The notes: generated from the letters alone by a model not told the origin. Shown: positions 39,571-50,500, counted from the stretch's first letter. The stretch: 64,000 nt of DNA from Primula veris (GCA_963682055.1 OY821751.1:12276001-12340000); one strand, 5' to 3'. Made by a program: numbers and translations.

Positions 39571-40818
39571 TGTTGTCCCGTGTGCGGCTAAACCTTAGAG
39601 GAGGGGGGGGGGGGGGGGGGGGGGGTGAATAAGATTTATGGCGATTTTCGCCTAATTAAAACTTAAGTGCAACTAACACCCCAACTTACGCAATTCTAAG
39701 CTTAAGCGTTAATAATTGTTAGTAAATTCAAACGCAAGCAAGCAAGAATAAATATTTGCGGAAAATAAAAGTTTAAGGGAAGAAGATGACACCGTGATTT
39801 ATAGAGGTTCGGCAAACGCGCCTACGTCCTCTCCTCGGTACTACCGAGTATTTCACTAAAATGTTTCTTTCGGATTTTACAAACCCTATCGAGCTCAATC
39901 GACCGATTGGCTCACCCTCTACCCGAGGTTCCTACTCTTGATACAAGTGCAAGAGAACACGTCTACGAGTCTACGACTCCCCCTCAATTTATGAGTACCC
40001 GAATGAAAAACCTAGAGCTTTTAAGCTTCACTTGCTTACAAAGCCTCTACCCGTTCACTCGCTCACAATTGAGTTTATAAAACACTCGATACAAATTTTG
40101 TTACAAAAATGTAACTACACTCACTATTCTAATTGCTTCTTAAAAAGCTAATTGGTGAGTTTTTGATGATGGTCGAGCTTGAATCTCTTTCTCTTTGATT
40201 TTCCTCTTTCTCGAATATATATGCACCAAAATGGTGATATTAGGGTTTTTAATGAGAGGTTGAAGGAAGTTGATTGGTATTATGATTGGTTGGATTTGAA
40301 AGAGAGATTGGGTGGTATTTATATGCCAAAAGGTCTGTTTTTCTGTGTTATGACCGTTGGCAGTGGTTGAGGCTTTTGTTCAGTGGTTTAAGCTATTTTC
40401 CAGAAAAAGCTGAAAGCTGTCTTCGAAAACTGCAGAAAACGATCGGTCGTTTTCTTCAGTCGATCGGTCGTTTTCAGAAAAACGATCAGTCGTTTTTCAG
40501 AAACGATCGGTCTTTTTTATACTGGACTCACTGGAATATTTTGGACCAAAAACGATCGGTCGTTTTTGTCCAGTCGATCGGTCGTCTGTAATTCTGGTCT
40601 CGTAAATCTTCGAATGCTCATAACTCCTTCGTTTTAGCTCCGATTCTGGTTCCGCTTGAACCGTTGACTTCGTAAACGAGTGCTCTTCCATTTTAAAGAC
40701 CTGAAATATACGTTTTATCTTTTTGGACAAGACAAGCATTATATCATCGAAGTCGTAAAATCATTAAAGACATAATCAAGGTTATAATCAAAATCATTAT
40801 TGAACTCTAAGTTCAACA
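39571..40818 (-). repeat. SIRE-type LTR, minus orientation (1248 bp)
   Basis: On the plus strand it starts TGTTGTCCCGTGTGCGG and ends AAGTTCAACA. It shares CTAAACCTTAGAG, the GTGAATAAG stretch, TATAGAGGTTCGGCAAACGCG, CTACGTCCTCTCCTCGG and ACTCGCTCACAA with the LTR at 43626-44952 and, inverted, with that at 58312-59412. It contains CGATCGGTCG palindromes at 40437-40590 and a 23-bp G run at 39603-39625. TSD AAAGA lies at 39566-39570. Confidence 0.85.
40437..40590. repeat. Cluster of CGATCGGTCG palindromes in the LTR
   Basis: Six copies of (AAA)CGATCGGTCGTTT or close variants. The longest core is AAAACGATCGGTCGTTTT, which is an almost perfect palindrome. They lie in the U3 side of the minus-oriented LTR. 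Confidence 0.9.
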
Positions 40819-40943
40819 ATCTCCAAAAAATGATATTTGTTGTAAATACGTTTTTTTTAAATGGAGGAGATATTTTTCTTGTAAAATCATCATTAGTTTG
40901 TCATAATCAAAATGGGGGAGATTGTTGAACTTAGAGTTCAATA
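40819..40943 (+). repeat. Inverted LTR start next to a minus-oriented LTR, ending at TSD AAAGA
   Basis: Bases 40855-40922 are a plus-oriented copy of the SIRE 3' internal end (CATCATTAGTTTGTCATAAT, then AAAATGGGGGAGAT, as at 58275-58311), followed by 21 bases of a plus-oriented LTR start from 40923. The LTR to the left is in the opposite orientation, so two LTR starts face each other across 104 bp. The insertion as a whole (39571-40943) is flanked by AAAGA on both sides (39566-39570, 40944-40948). Confidence 0.75.
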
Positions 40944-41695
40944 AAAGAGCATCCAGTTGAATGTTCGTTCTATTTCATGTTAGATCTTCTTGTATCCAGT
41001 CGTGTGCAAGTAAATGAAGCATCCAGACGAATGTTCATACTATTTCTTGAAATATGAAATCATTGCACCCAGTCGTGTGCAAGTGAGAGGGAACATCCAG
41101 ATTAATGCTTATTGCACTAATTACTACTTAGTTAAAATTCTCGCACCCTGTCGTGTGCAAGTGAGGGGGAGCATCCAGTCGCATGCTCGTGTACTCTTTT
41201 TATCCTTAGACCAAGGTTTTTTCCACTGGATTTTTCTTGGCATGGTTTTTAGCGAGACACGTTCCCATCATATATCATTTAAGATTACCGAAATTAGGAG
41301 AATCATATTGTATAGTTTTTACCACTGTGTACTCTTTTGCCCTTCGACCAGAGGTTTTTCCCACTGGGTTTACTCTGACAAGGTTTTTATGAGGCATCTG
41401 TTTTGTGGTTGATTCCCTACTACTACCATTGTTGCACTCTTTTTCCTTCGATCAGAGATTTTCGTATTGGGTTTGCTCTGGCAAAGTTTTGATAAGTCAC
41501 ACTGTTTTGTGGTCAGTTACTTACATGCTATTTCGGCTTATATCTTTTGGCTACACAGTTTTTTCTAGGTATCGGTTTTGTCTCACACTGAGTTTTCCGG
41601 CCCTAGCTAAGGTTTATATGTGTTTAGCACTGCGAATGAACTCGACTCAGATCGACTACATGAAGATGAAGAAATCACGACGTCTAAAGGGGGAG
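40944..41695 (+). other. 3' internal part of the plus-strand Copia
   Basis: It contains repeats of GTCGTGTGCAAGTGAGRGGGA and CAAGGTTTTTATGAGGCA typical of the untranslated tail of this Copia family, then a purine tract CTAAAGGGGGAG just before the 3' LTR. The same tail occurs inverted at 42955-43625. Open frames here are not coding. Confidence 0.7.
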
Positions 41696-41920
41696 TGTTA
41701 TAGTATATTATTGGCCATCTTGGGATTTAGTCCATGGGCTTTTCTTAATGACTAAGTTGGGCTTGATAGATATTGTAACCCTACCCTCTACTATATAAAG
41801 AGGGTTATCGGGTCTCATGTACGTATCATTTTACATTCGATCATTAATAAGAGATTCATTTCTCTCTCGATATACTTGTATTTCCATATCTATACATCTA
41901 GCAAATATGTCACACAATAC
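41696..41920 (+). repeat. 3' LTR of the plus-strand Copia
   Basis: It starts TGTTATAGTATATTATTGGCC, has TACTATATAAAGAGGG (TATA near 41798) and ends near CACACAATAC. It is similar to but clearly diverged from the 5' LTR at 33002, in line with an old insertion. Confidence 0.75.
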
Positions 41921-41925
41921 TCGTT

Positions 41926-42713
41926 AAATTAATAAAATCTTTAAAATAATATATTTTTTGGCCCCGATTTGGGCCAATATAAAGAAACACTATTTTCGAT
42001 AAATTAATAAGATAATAAACTTTCAAAAATCATTATATAAATATTTGGTACCCACAAAATCATAAATTAATAATTATTCAAAATGACAAAATTAATATGA
42101 AGATTTAGTAAAATACGACTCTATAGTGTTGTTTATTTATTCTTAAAATTTAAATTTATTTGAAACTCATCACTAACTTTTACTATTGCATCTAAAAGCC
42201 TCGGTTTTGTGTTCTCGAACTACACAAAAAAATTATGAAAAGTTCTAAATGCGATAAGCACGTCCTTTCATGTGGCAAGTTGCCAAAGTTCATTTTCATC
42301 GACTTTATTGTTTTAAATTACGGCATCCATAATTTCTTCTAATTTTTGGACATCTGAACATGCATTAGTTTCACATAGATAATTCAGTAAACAATTGACA
42401 TCCATTTTTTTGAATAACCAATATCATCAATCATTTTCTTAAGTTTATGAATGCATTAGTCGGTGTAGTTTAATTTAAATTCATTGACACTTCATCTCTT
42501 GAACGATTTGTGTAGTGTTGATTAAGTAATATCTCTCTAAATTAATAAATATTAATTTATTGATTAATTAATAACTATTTAAATTAATAAATATCCATGA
42601 TATAATATTATTAATTTATAGAGATTTTATTGTACAAACAATCAAATATTCAAAAAATATATATAAATAAACTACGTACAAAACCAATGAGAAAAAAAGA
42701 AAAAGAATAAAAC
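41926..42713. other. AT-rich noncoding host DNA
   Basis: TTAATAAATATTAATTTA-type runs dominate. I see no gene. The last 50 bases resemble 32766-32815. Confidence 0.45.
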
Positions 42714-42718
42714 ATTAC

Positions 42719-42954
42719 TGTTGTGTGACATATTAGCTCGTTATAGATATATATATAGAGATATGTATAGATATAGAGAGAGGTATGAGAAACAACAGAC
42801 GAAGTATTTATTCATTAATATGATTGTACAGAGAGATACATCAAGAGACCACTGACCCTCTTTATATAATAGAGGATAGGGTTACATATGCTAGAAAAGC
42901 CCAAGATAGGCCCAATAGAGTAAGGCCCAAGATGGCCAATAATATCCTACAACA
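42719..42954 (-). repeat. 3' LTR of the minus-strand Copia
   Basis: On the minus strand it starts TGTTGTAGGATATTATTGGCC and ends ATATGTCACACAACA, matching the LTRs at 33002 and 41696. A TATATAAAGAGGG-type TATA box is at about 42860-42872. The purine tract CCAAGGGGGAG on the minus strand lies just before it. Confidence 0.85.
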
Positions 42955-43625
42955 CTCCCCCTTGGACGTCTTGATTTCTTCGTCCTCATACTGTCGATGT
43001 GAGTCGAGTTCATTCGCAGTGCTAAACACATAAAAACCTTAGGGACGGAAAACCCAGTGTGGGACAAAACCGGTACCTAAGAGAAACTGTGTAGCCGAAT
43101 GATATAGGCCGAAATTCTATGTAATTAACTAACCACAAAGCAATGTGCCTCATCAAAACCTTGGCAGAGCAAATCCAATGGGAAAATCTCTGATCGAAGG
43201 AAAAAGAGTGCAACAATGGTAGTAATAGGGATCAACCACAAAACAGGTGCCTCATCAAAACCTTGCTAGAGTAAACCCAGTGGGAAAAAATCTCTAGTCG
43301 AAGGACAAAAGAGTACACAGTGGTAAGAAGTATACAACATGATACTCCCCCTAATTTCGACATCTTAAGTGAGATAAGATCGGAACGTGCCTCGCTAAAA
43401 CCCTTGCCAAGGAAACCCCAGTGGAAAGAACACCTTGGTCTAAGGACAAAAAGAGTACACGAGCATGCGACTGGATACTCCCCCTCACTTGCACACGACA
43501 GGGTGCGAGGATTTCGACTAAGTAGTAATTAATGCAATAAGCATTCACTTGGATGCTCCCCCTCACTTACACACGACTGGGTGCAAATATTTCATATTCC
43601 AAGAAAGAGTACGAGCATTCGACTA
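42955..43625 (-). other. 3' internal tail of the minus-strand Copia
   Basis: It reads as the reverse complement of the tail at 40944-41695, with AGACGTCC, CACTGGGTTT and GTGTGCAAGTGAGGGGGAG motifs. It stops where the SIRE-type LTR begins at 43626. Confidence 0.7.
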
Positions 43626-44952
43626 TGTTGGTCCGTAGGTGTCTAAACCTTAGAGGGGGGGTGAATAAGGTTTTCGTACGTTTTTCGCGGAATGAAAACT
43701 ATGGGTTATTAACTAACCTAATTAGTGAATTTTATAACTTAAACACTTACGTTAAGAAATAATTGCTAAATAAATCTACGCAAGCAATAAATATAAGCGA
43801 TAAATAAATGCGAAATGTAAGAGTTAAGGGAAAAGAAATAACGCAAGATTTATAGAGGTTCGGCAAAACGCGCCTACGTCCTCTCCTCGGTATTTTCACT
43901 ACCGAGTGTTTCACTAAAAATCTTCGTTCCAAGGTTACACCTTAACGAGCTTAATCAACCGATTACGCTCCCCCTCACTTTATGAGTATCCCGAATAAAA
44001 GACCTAGAGCTTTTAAGCTACACTTGCTTAAAAGCCTCTACCCAATCACTCGCTCACAAATGAGTTTATAAAATACTCTTTTACCAGATTGATTTTGAAT
44101 AGATCACTTACTAACAAATAATATCTCGATGTTTATAAGATTACAATAGTAATACGCTCGAGAATATTTATGAATACAAGTGAGAAATGAGTAGTATAAG
44201 CTTGAAGGATTTCTTAGCAGGAGTTGCTTAAAAGTTGTGAATGCTTGGATGATCTTTCATGAAGATTTTTGGGGCTTTTTGTAGAGTCAAAAAGGTCCAG
44301 CAATTAATTTCTGACCGTTGCTGGTTGTTGAGTTCATTCAATGCTGTTTTGCAGCAGTTCGCCCAATTTTCAGGAATAGCTTAAAAGCTGGAATTTGAAA
44401 TTCTACAGAAACGATCGGTCGTTTCTGAAAAACGATCGGTCATTTTTCATCTGTGCTCACTGGAAGAATTCATACATAAAACGATCGGTCGTTTTATGCT
44501 GGCGATCGGTCGTTTTTGTTCTTTGCTCACTGGAAGGATTTCGCACTGAAACGATCGGTCGTTGATGCTGGCGATCGGTCGTTTTTGTTCTATGCTCACT
44601 GGAAGAATTTCGCACTGAAACGATCGGTCGTTGATGCTGGCGATCGGTCGTTTTTGGGTGGTGCTCACTGGAAGAATTTTGCACTGAAATGATCGATCGT
44701 TTATGCTTATGATCAATCGTTTTTAGTTCTGGCAGAGTTTCGGTTTTCTCGACAAACTTCGAAACCCCGTAACTAATTCGTTTCAAACTCGATTGAGGTT
44801 CGGCTTGAACCATTTGCATCGTAATTACGCATTCTATCATTTTGAACCTTTAACACACTCAATAAATGATTAGTACGCAAAACGAGCTTTTATCATGTTT
44901 TACAACTATTGTTATCATCAAAATAATCGATTAGAAGAATCAACGTTCAACA
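43626..44952 (-). repeat. 3' LTR of the SIRE-type element (1327 bp)
   Basis: On the minus strand it starts TGTTGAACGTTG and ends CCTACGGACCAACA. U3 carries four copies of a 69-bp unit (GTGCTCACTGGAAGAATTTC, GCACTGAAACGATCGGTCG, then a second CGATCGGTCG) at 44450-44725. The downstream part carries TATAGAGGTTCGGCAAAACG. Frames across the 69-bp units are repeats of 23 residues and are not genes. Confidence 0.9.
44409..44720. repeat. CGATCGGTCG palindrome array in the LTR
   Basis: Ten copies, mostly paired within each 69-bp unit, with decay to GATCGATCG and GATCAATCG in the last unit. The core CGATCG is itself a perfect palindrome. Confidence 0.92.
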
Positions 44953-44966
44953 ATCTCTCCCTTTTT

Positions 44967-45472
44967 GATGATGACAAAATATTGATTATAACATACTATA
45001 AGCTCTTTTTGCTAAACAAGTATAACCGAAATGTGTAGATGACGCTTTACTTGGATAAAAGTTTTTAGAGAAAAAAGCAAGTAAATGTCATAACATCCGA
45101 TTTAAAAAAAAAATGTTAAAACAAAGCTAAACGATTAGGGATTACGAAGATCTATATGCAAGCAAAAATTTGGCCATAGTTTTGCCTAAAAAAGGTCAAT
45201 CGCCACAAATGAAAAACAATATATATAACCCAATCAACTAGCAATCTATGTGCACCAAATGCAATAACATCAAATAAGATACAAACGCATATTTAAAATT
45301 GCAATCACACAATGCCATATAAACAAGAGCAATATAAGAAGAAACGCATCAGAATATCAAAGTAAAACCATTTCCTACTTATTACATCAAAAAAACAACT
45401 TGTTCAACGAAAATGGAAATAGTAGAAATACAACGGAAACAAAAGAGAGGTATTTCTCCCCCTTTGACATCA
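44967..45472 (-). other. Untranslated stretch between the env-position ORF and the LTR
   Basis: AT-rich, no open frame. It ends in the purine tract before the LTR. Confidence 0.5.
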
Positions 45473-46855
45473 TCAAAAACATGAAAAATCATATATCCGC
45501 CTAGTCGCGGTGGGAAGTCGCATCATCTTCGTCGTCGTCGTCGTCGTTGTCGATGTTGGGCCTGGCAAGGTTGGGAAAGAAGCCATTGAACTCGGCCGTT
45601 GCTCGGCGCTCATTCGATCAAGTTCTTCGAGTTCTTCTTGACCCGGGTTCATGAATCGAAACATCCGACGGGTCATTTGAGCATTGCGATATTGGTTGAT
45701 ATAAAGGGCGTTGTAGAATTCGTCGGTTCGCGGTGGAGGGTTGGAGGATCCGACTTGGGCTTTTCCTTTGCCCCGAACTCTAGAGGGACGAGAGGAGGTA
45801 GGTAGATCGGTGGGGGGGAGGGAATCCGAGGAGATAGCAACGTCCTCATGAGAAGCACGCGGTGTGGCCTTGGGACCGACATATTCTTCCTCTTCGGGGG
45901 AAAGAGGGGTATAGCCGGGGCCGGACACCCGTTTGCCGGACCAAGTTATGGACTTGTCGGCATTATGGAATTTAATGGACATTTGGGAAAGATAGGAAGT
46001 GTCCCAAATATGTTTGTCCTTATTTTTGAACAACGTTCCACCGGGAACGAGATTTAGGTCCTTTAAGATGGCCGAAATCAAGGCACCGTAAGGTAGCCCA
46101 TTCTTGGATTTCGTTTTAAGCGAATCCATCTTAAAGTATATGAGAGTCGCGAAGTCAATCTTGACTTGGCGATGGATGCAACCTAGGAGAAAGATATATT
46201 CATTTGTAACATCCGTGAAATTCGAGGCATGAGGTAGGACGATATGAGATAGGATATGGTAGGCCATTTTATATTTGAAAAGTAGGCCATGAGCCTTGGC
46301 CGAGCGATTTTGATGTAAGGGATGAAAAATTTCTTCTTTGAGATCGTTAAAGTGATCGATCTCGAGAAATTCACACATTTCGTCATTTGACTCATGAATG
46401 CCGTCGTTTCCTAGGCGTAACAAATTTCGTAGACGGTCTATACCGTAAACGAAGGGTTGACCATTAAATGATGAACGCAAACGGAGTGCGTCATCATGAT
46501 CCCTATCGAGAACTAAGTTATGATAGAATTCATAGATGTTTTCGGTGAAAAATGGCTCTTTGAGGGTTAAAATGGTTTCGAGATTTTGAAAACTTAGGCT
46601 TTGCATGACAATTGGAAAGCGTTCAATGAATAGAGGCATATCGAGAGTGAAATTAGACAATATATCTCTTTTGGCTATAGTAGCCGGATAGAGAGGCGGA
46701 AGAGAGCCGGACGAGGCACCGGGGCCCGAGCGGATAGCGGTTGAAGAACCGGTGCGCGGAGCGCGAGGAACACGCGTTGGCCGAGGGGACGGAGGCACGT
46801 AATCGTCCTCATGTTCGTCGACGAGGTGTGATGGGGCTTTCTTGGTACGAACCAT
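45473..46855 (-). CDS. Env-position ORF of the SIRE-type element ('putative plant transposon protein')
   Basis: An intact minus-strand frame of 460 residues: MVRTKKAPSHLVDEHEDDYV, a proline/arginine-rich start, then a globular part (ERFPIVMQSLSFQNLETILT, LRSSFNGQPFVYGIDRLRNL, FKYKMAYHILSHIVLPHASN, CIHRQVKIDFATLIYFKMDS) matching what I recall of the plant transposon protein domain found 3' of pol in SIRE-like elements. A serine/proline linker (SSRPSRVRGKGKAQVGSSNP) and a threonine-rich end follow. I see no signal peptide or membrane helix, so despite its position it does not look like an envelope protein. Its own promoter-like region lies at 46856-47250. Function unknown. Confidence 0.75.
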   Translation of the reverse strand: MVRTKKAPSHLVDEHEDDYVPPSPRPTRVPRAPRTGSSTAIRSGPGASSGSLPPLYPATIAKRDILSNFTLDMPLFIERFPIVMQSLSFQNLETILTLKEPFFTENIYEFYHNLVLDRDHDDALRLRSSFNGQPFVYGIDRLRNLLRLGNDGIHESNDEMCEFLEIDHFNDLKEEIFHPLHQNRSAKAHGLLFKYKMAYHILSHIVLPHASNFTDVTNEYIFLLGCIHRQVKIDFATLIYFKMDSLKTKSKNGLPYGALISAILKDLNLVPGGTLFKNKDKHIWDTSYLSQMSIKFHNADKSITWSGKRVSGPGYTPLSPEEEEYVGPKATPRASHEDVAISSDSLPPTDLPTSSRPSRVRGKGKAQVGSSNPPPRTDEFYNALYINQYRNAQMTRRMFRFMNPGQEELEELDRMSAEQRPSSMASFPTLPGPTSTTTTTTTKMMRLPTATRRIYDFSCF

Positions 46856-47250
46856 CGTCGATTGAAAGAAAAAGAGTTTTGAAGAAAATAGGGTTTTTAA
46901 TCAAAACGGATTTAATCGATAATCGATTATACGGATAATAGGAGGAATTTGGTGTATATATTGATATAAATGGGATTTTTGGAAAGTTTGGGTGATTTAG
47001 GTGATTTGGGCGAATTTGTATATAAGAGAGAGAGTTGGTTTTTGAAAATGAATTGAAAATTAGGGTTTGAGAGAGGTTTTTAAAACTGAAACGCAGTAAA
47101 ACGATCGGTCGTTTTGTGATTCGATCGGTCGAAATTGAACCAAAATGTTCCAGTGAGTGCACTTTAAAAACGATCGGTCGTTTTTAAGTAATGATCGGTC
47201 GTCTGTAGAAAAACGATCGGTCGTTTTTACAGACGATCGATCGACTGTAA
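46856..47250 (-). promoter_or_regulatory. Internal promoter-like region of the env-position ORF
   Basis: Reading toward the ORF there are six CGATCGGTCG-type palindromes (47099-47247), an AGTGCACTCACTGGAACATT stretch like that in the LTR U3, then CTCTCTCTTATATACAAATT (a TATA-like box near 47020-47026), a CA-rich leader and the ATG at 46855. The palindromes and the CACTGGAA motif are the same as in the LTR of this element. Confidence 0.6.
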
Positions 47251-47363
47251 AAAGATTTCAGAACAGGAATTTTTGCACTTTTCGACACAGATTTGGCAAG
47301 AAAAAAATATACAAAAATACTAAAATATATGAAATTAATCAATTACATGTATATATGTATATT

Positions 47364-48877
47364 TTACACATCAAACATGCCTAACTCTCGTCGAATAAAA
47401 CAAAATTGTTCCTCATTAAGGGGTTTTGTAAAAATATCGGCTAATTGCCTATCGGTACTTATATATTCAAGTGTAATATCCCCTTTTTGAACATGATCCC
47501 TTAAAAAATGATGACGTAAATTAATATGTTTAGTGCGAGAGTGTTAGATCGGATTTTTCGAAAGGTTTATAGCACTAGTATTATCACATAAAATAGGCAC
47601 ACTATCGAAAGATAATTCAAAGTCGTTTAGTTGTTGACGCATCCAAAGGATTTGTGCGCAACAACTACCCGCGGCGACGTATTCCGCCTCCGCCGTAGAA
47701 AGCGCAACCGAGTTTTGTTTCTTGCTATGCCAAGAAACTAAGGCGTTTCCTAAAAAATGGCAAGTGCCACTAGTACTCTTTCTATCTAATCGACAACCGG
47801 CAAAGTCGGCGTCGGAATAGCCAAGCAATTCAAAAGAAGTATCATGAGGATAAAACAATCCTAAATTGCAAGTACCTACAAGATATCTAAATATGCGCTT
47901 AACGGCTATAACATGCGATTCTTTAGGGCAAGATTGATACCTAGCACACAAGCAAACACTAAACATGATATCGGGTCTACTTGCGGTTAAATATAGGAGG
48001 GATCCAATCATACCTCTATAGAGCTTTTGGTCCACGCTTTTACCCGATTCATCCTTGTCTAGTTTTGTTGCCGGACTCATTAGAGTTCCTAGCGGCTTTG
48101 CATCGCTCATGTTGAACCGTTTGAGCAAGTCCCTTGTGTATTTGGCTTGATTGACGAAAATTCCGTCATTTGTTTGTTTGATTTGCAATCCAAGAAAGTA
48201 GGTGAGTTCACCCATCATGCTCATCTCGAATTCACCTTGCATACACTTAGAAAACTCCTCGCACATGCGAGCATTAGTAGCACCGAAAATAATATCATCA
48301 ACATAAATTTGAATTAAAAGCATATCTTTTCCATCCTTTTTAATAAAAAGAGTAGTGTCTAAAGTACCACGAGAAAAACCCTTTTTAATCAAAAATTTAC
48401 TAAGTCTTTCATACCAAGCCCGGGGTGCTTGTTTTAAACCATAAAGTGCTTTTTGAAGTTTGTACACATGATCGGGAAATTCGTGATTTTCAAAACCGGG
48501 TGGTTGTTTTACATAAACTTCCTCATTTATAAAACCGTTTAAAAATGCACTTTTAACATCCATTTGAAACAATTTAAAACGTTTAAAAGAAGCATAAGCA
48601 AGCAACATTCTAATGGCTTCTAGTCTAGCTACGGGTGCGTAAGTTTCATCGAAATCGATGCCTTCTTCTTGGTTATACCCTTGAGCTACTAGTCTAGCCT
48701 TATTTCTAATGACTACCCCGGATTCATCCATCTTATTACGAAATATCCATTTCGTACCTATAATGGTTTTCTCTCGCGGTCTAGGTACTAAAGTCCATAC
48801 GTTACTACGCTCGAATTGATTTAATTCGTCATGCATAGCTAATACCCAACTCTCATCGAGTTCCGCTTCATGAATGT
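47364..48877 (-). pseudogene. pol: SIRE-type Copia pol: reverse transcriptase and RNase H, 5'-truncated
   Basis: On the minus strand, from [19 protein letters not shown] (about 48865) the frame runs through RT ([71 protein letters not shown]) and RNase H ([56 protein letters not shown]). A TAA at 47544-47546 interrupts where relatives have KNPIQHSRTKHI. Beyond it the same frame continues HSRTKHINLRHHFLRDHVQK and DRQLADIFTKPLNEEQF to a natural stop at 47364. A single C-to-T change explains the break. Gag, protease and integrase are absent. Confidence 0.9.
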
Positions 48878-48879
48878 TC

Positions 48880-49640
48880 TATATCAATGTCTAGTGATCG
48901 AACGATCATGGGAGAATCTGACGACTTAGCGTCATGATGACTAAAACGTTATAGCACCTTCTGGGTGTAGTCTGAATTATGGACTTAGATTCAATCTTTA
49001 CGGGACTAGATCATCAGGCCGAGTCACTACCGTTTCTTCCCAAGATCCTCCATCTCGAAGGCAAATCCAAAAGTGGATCGCATAATAAAACATGCAAGAG
49101 CATAATACTTGTTCAAGTATCCCAAGCTAATCAAGTACTCACTTTGGCGGGTATACCACATCCGCTCGGATTATATTAATCCATATAGTGAACGTCTCAT
49201 TTAATTGAGATCGTGTTCCGTGGTTAGGAACTACTTGATTCAAGCATTATGAAGTCATACATGGACCTTCATCTATATCGCTTTGTCTAAATCCCCATTG
49301 AGATAAAACCGTGACCACATTCATGGCTGCATACTCAGTTTTTCGGAAACTACTAAACTAGTAAAGTAGGGGACTATTTTAATGTCCATTACGAGGAAAT
49401 CAACCATCTCGTAATCAATTCCAAGGTGTGAGAGAAGTCTTGCGCTACTAGGCGAGCATTCTACAATCTCATTATTCTCATCAATTTTCCTTACGAATAA
49501 CCAAATAAACGAACTCGTTTAACATTGGTGGTGTTGGAGCTACAAGTCCGAACACACTTTCGCTAAGGAGTCTACTTGGATTGCAAGTTTCCATTAGTTC
49601 AGTCTATTCTACGTTGACTTCAAGCAACGGTACATGGATC
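48880..49640 (-). pseudogene. Copia RT remains belonging to the minus-strand Copia
   Basis: The reverse complement resembles 38150-38945 of the plus-strand Copia: CAGACTACACCCAGAAGGTG, TCAATCCATATAAT-side sequence, GCGCAAGACTTCTCTCACACC and CGTTGCTTGAAGTCAACGTAG. Stops occur in all frames. It abuts the truncated 5' end of the SIRE-type pol at about 48878. Confidence 0.7.
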
Positions 49641-50500
49641 GTAAATTACCATATTTTACACAAGTGTACATGGCAGTAAATAAATACATAGATCGTACCT
49701 GCTTGCATGATTAAATAATATAGCAGTAGCATGGTAGTACATATTAGCACAATCTAAATTTACCAATTTACACTAAGCAATATATTACTCAATATTTAAT
49801 TATTCTGTTGCTATATGTGTAAGTTCTATACATGGTAACTAAATCATTCATGTACGTAATATATTTTATTTACCAATTTACAATAAACACGCAATTTTCA
49901 TACATGGTAATTTACAAGATTTATTATATCATGAAAGGAATCAAATATTAACTCATGGTAATTTGTCTAATTACATAATCAAGTTCCAAGATCGCATGCA
50001 TTGACCAGATTCTACGTGAATTCAAACAAATGTACTATTTTATATACAAGGGTAAACTCCAGGACTTACAGGTGTAAATTCAGTAAACTACATATCTATT
50101 TACAGAGTTATTACAGTTTCAGTCCAGAATTTCAGACAACTTTCAGTTTAGTCCTTTAGTAATTAACATGCACAGTCAATAGTTTCAGCGAATTACAAAA
50201 TAGTCCTACAGTTTTCAGTTTGTTACAGATTTAATCTCACAGATTAATACATGTTTTACAATTACATGATTTCCGATTTACAACTCGATTATATGTCTTT
50301 TACTGATTTTTTTGGGGTATAAAAATACAATTTTACAGTACACGATACATATTACATATCAATAGTCTTTTATAGACAGTTTGATCATGTTTTAGTTATC
50401 CATAAAATAATACGTGCGATCACATATATGGAATAAATTAAGTTTTGAATTCGGTACCTTACGCACGGTATGTTGGTGAAGATCGATTTAGCAAAACACT
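49641..50500. other. AT-rich interior of the minus-strand Copia, no gene seen
   Basis: Sequence rich in TTTACA and CAGTTT motifs, without open frames or recognised domains. It probably represents decayed 5' internal and LTR sequence. Confidence 0.4.

Larger units (their letters stand above)
33002..41920 (+). mobile_element. Decayed Copia LTR element with nested insertions
   Basis: LTRs lie at 33002-33178 and 41696 to about 41920. The flanks TCATT (32997-33001) and TCGTT (41921-41925) match at four of five bases, as expected for an old target duplicate. The inside holds a hAT-type MITE, a Mutator-type MITE, stop-ridden gag/pol remnants and a SIRE-type LTR insertion with TSD AAAGA. Without the insertions it would be about 6.8 kb. 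It is not coding-competent. Confidence 0.75.
43626..48877 (-). mobile_element. Truncated SIRE-type Copia element (pol, env-position ORF, 3' LTR)
   Basis: Read on the minus strand: the RT/RNase H part of pol (48877-47364), an internal promoter-like region (47250-46856), an ORF in the env position (46855-45473), a purine tract (AAAAAGGGAGAGAT at 44953-44966) and a 1327-bp LTR (44952-43626). This order (pol, extra ORF, LTR) is that of SIRE/Maximus elements. The 5' half is missing. The left break abuts remains of an unrelated Copia pol. Confidence 0.85.

Noticed and set aside
44447..44840. Two overlapping minus-strand frames with repeated DRSFQC or KTTDRQHQRP motifs
   Set aside because: They are translations of the 69-bp LTR units and have no independent support.
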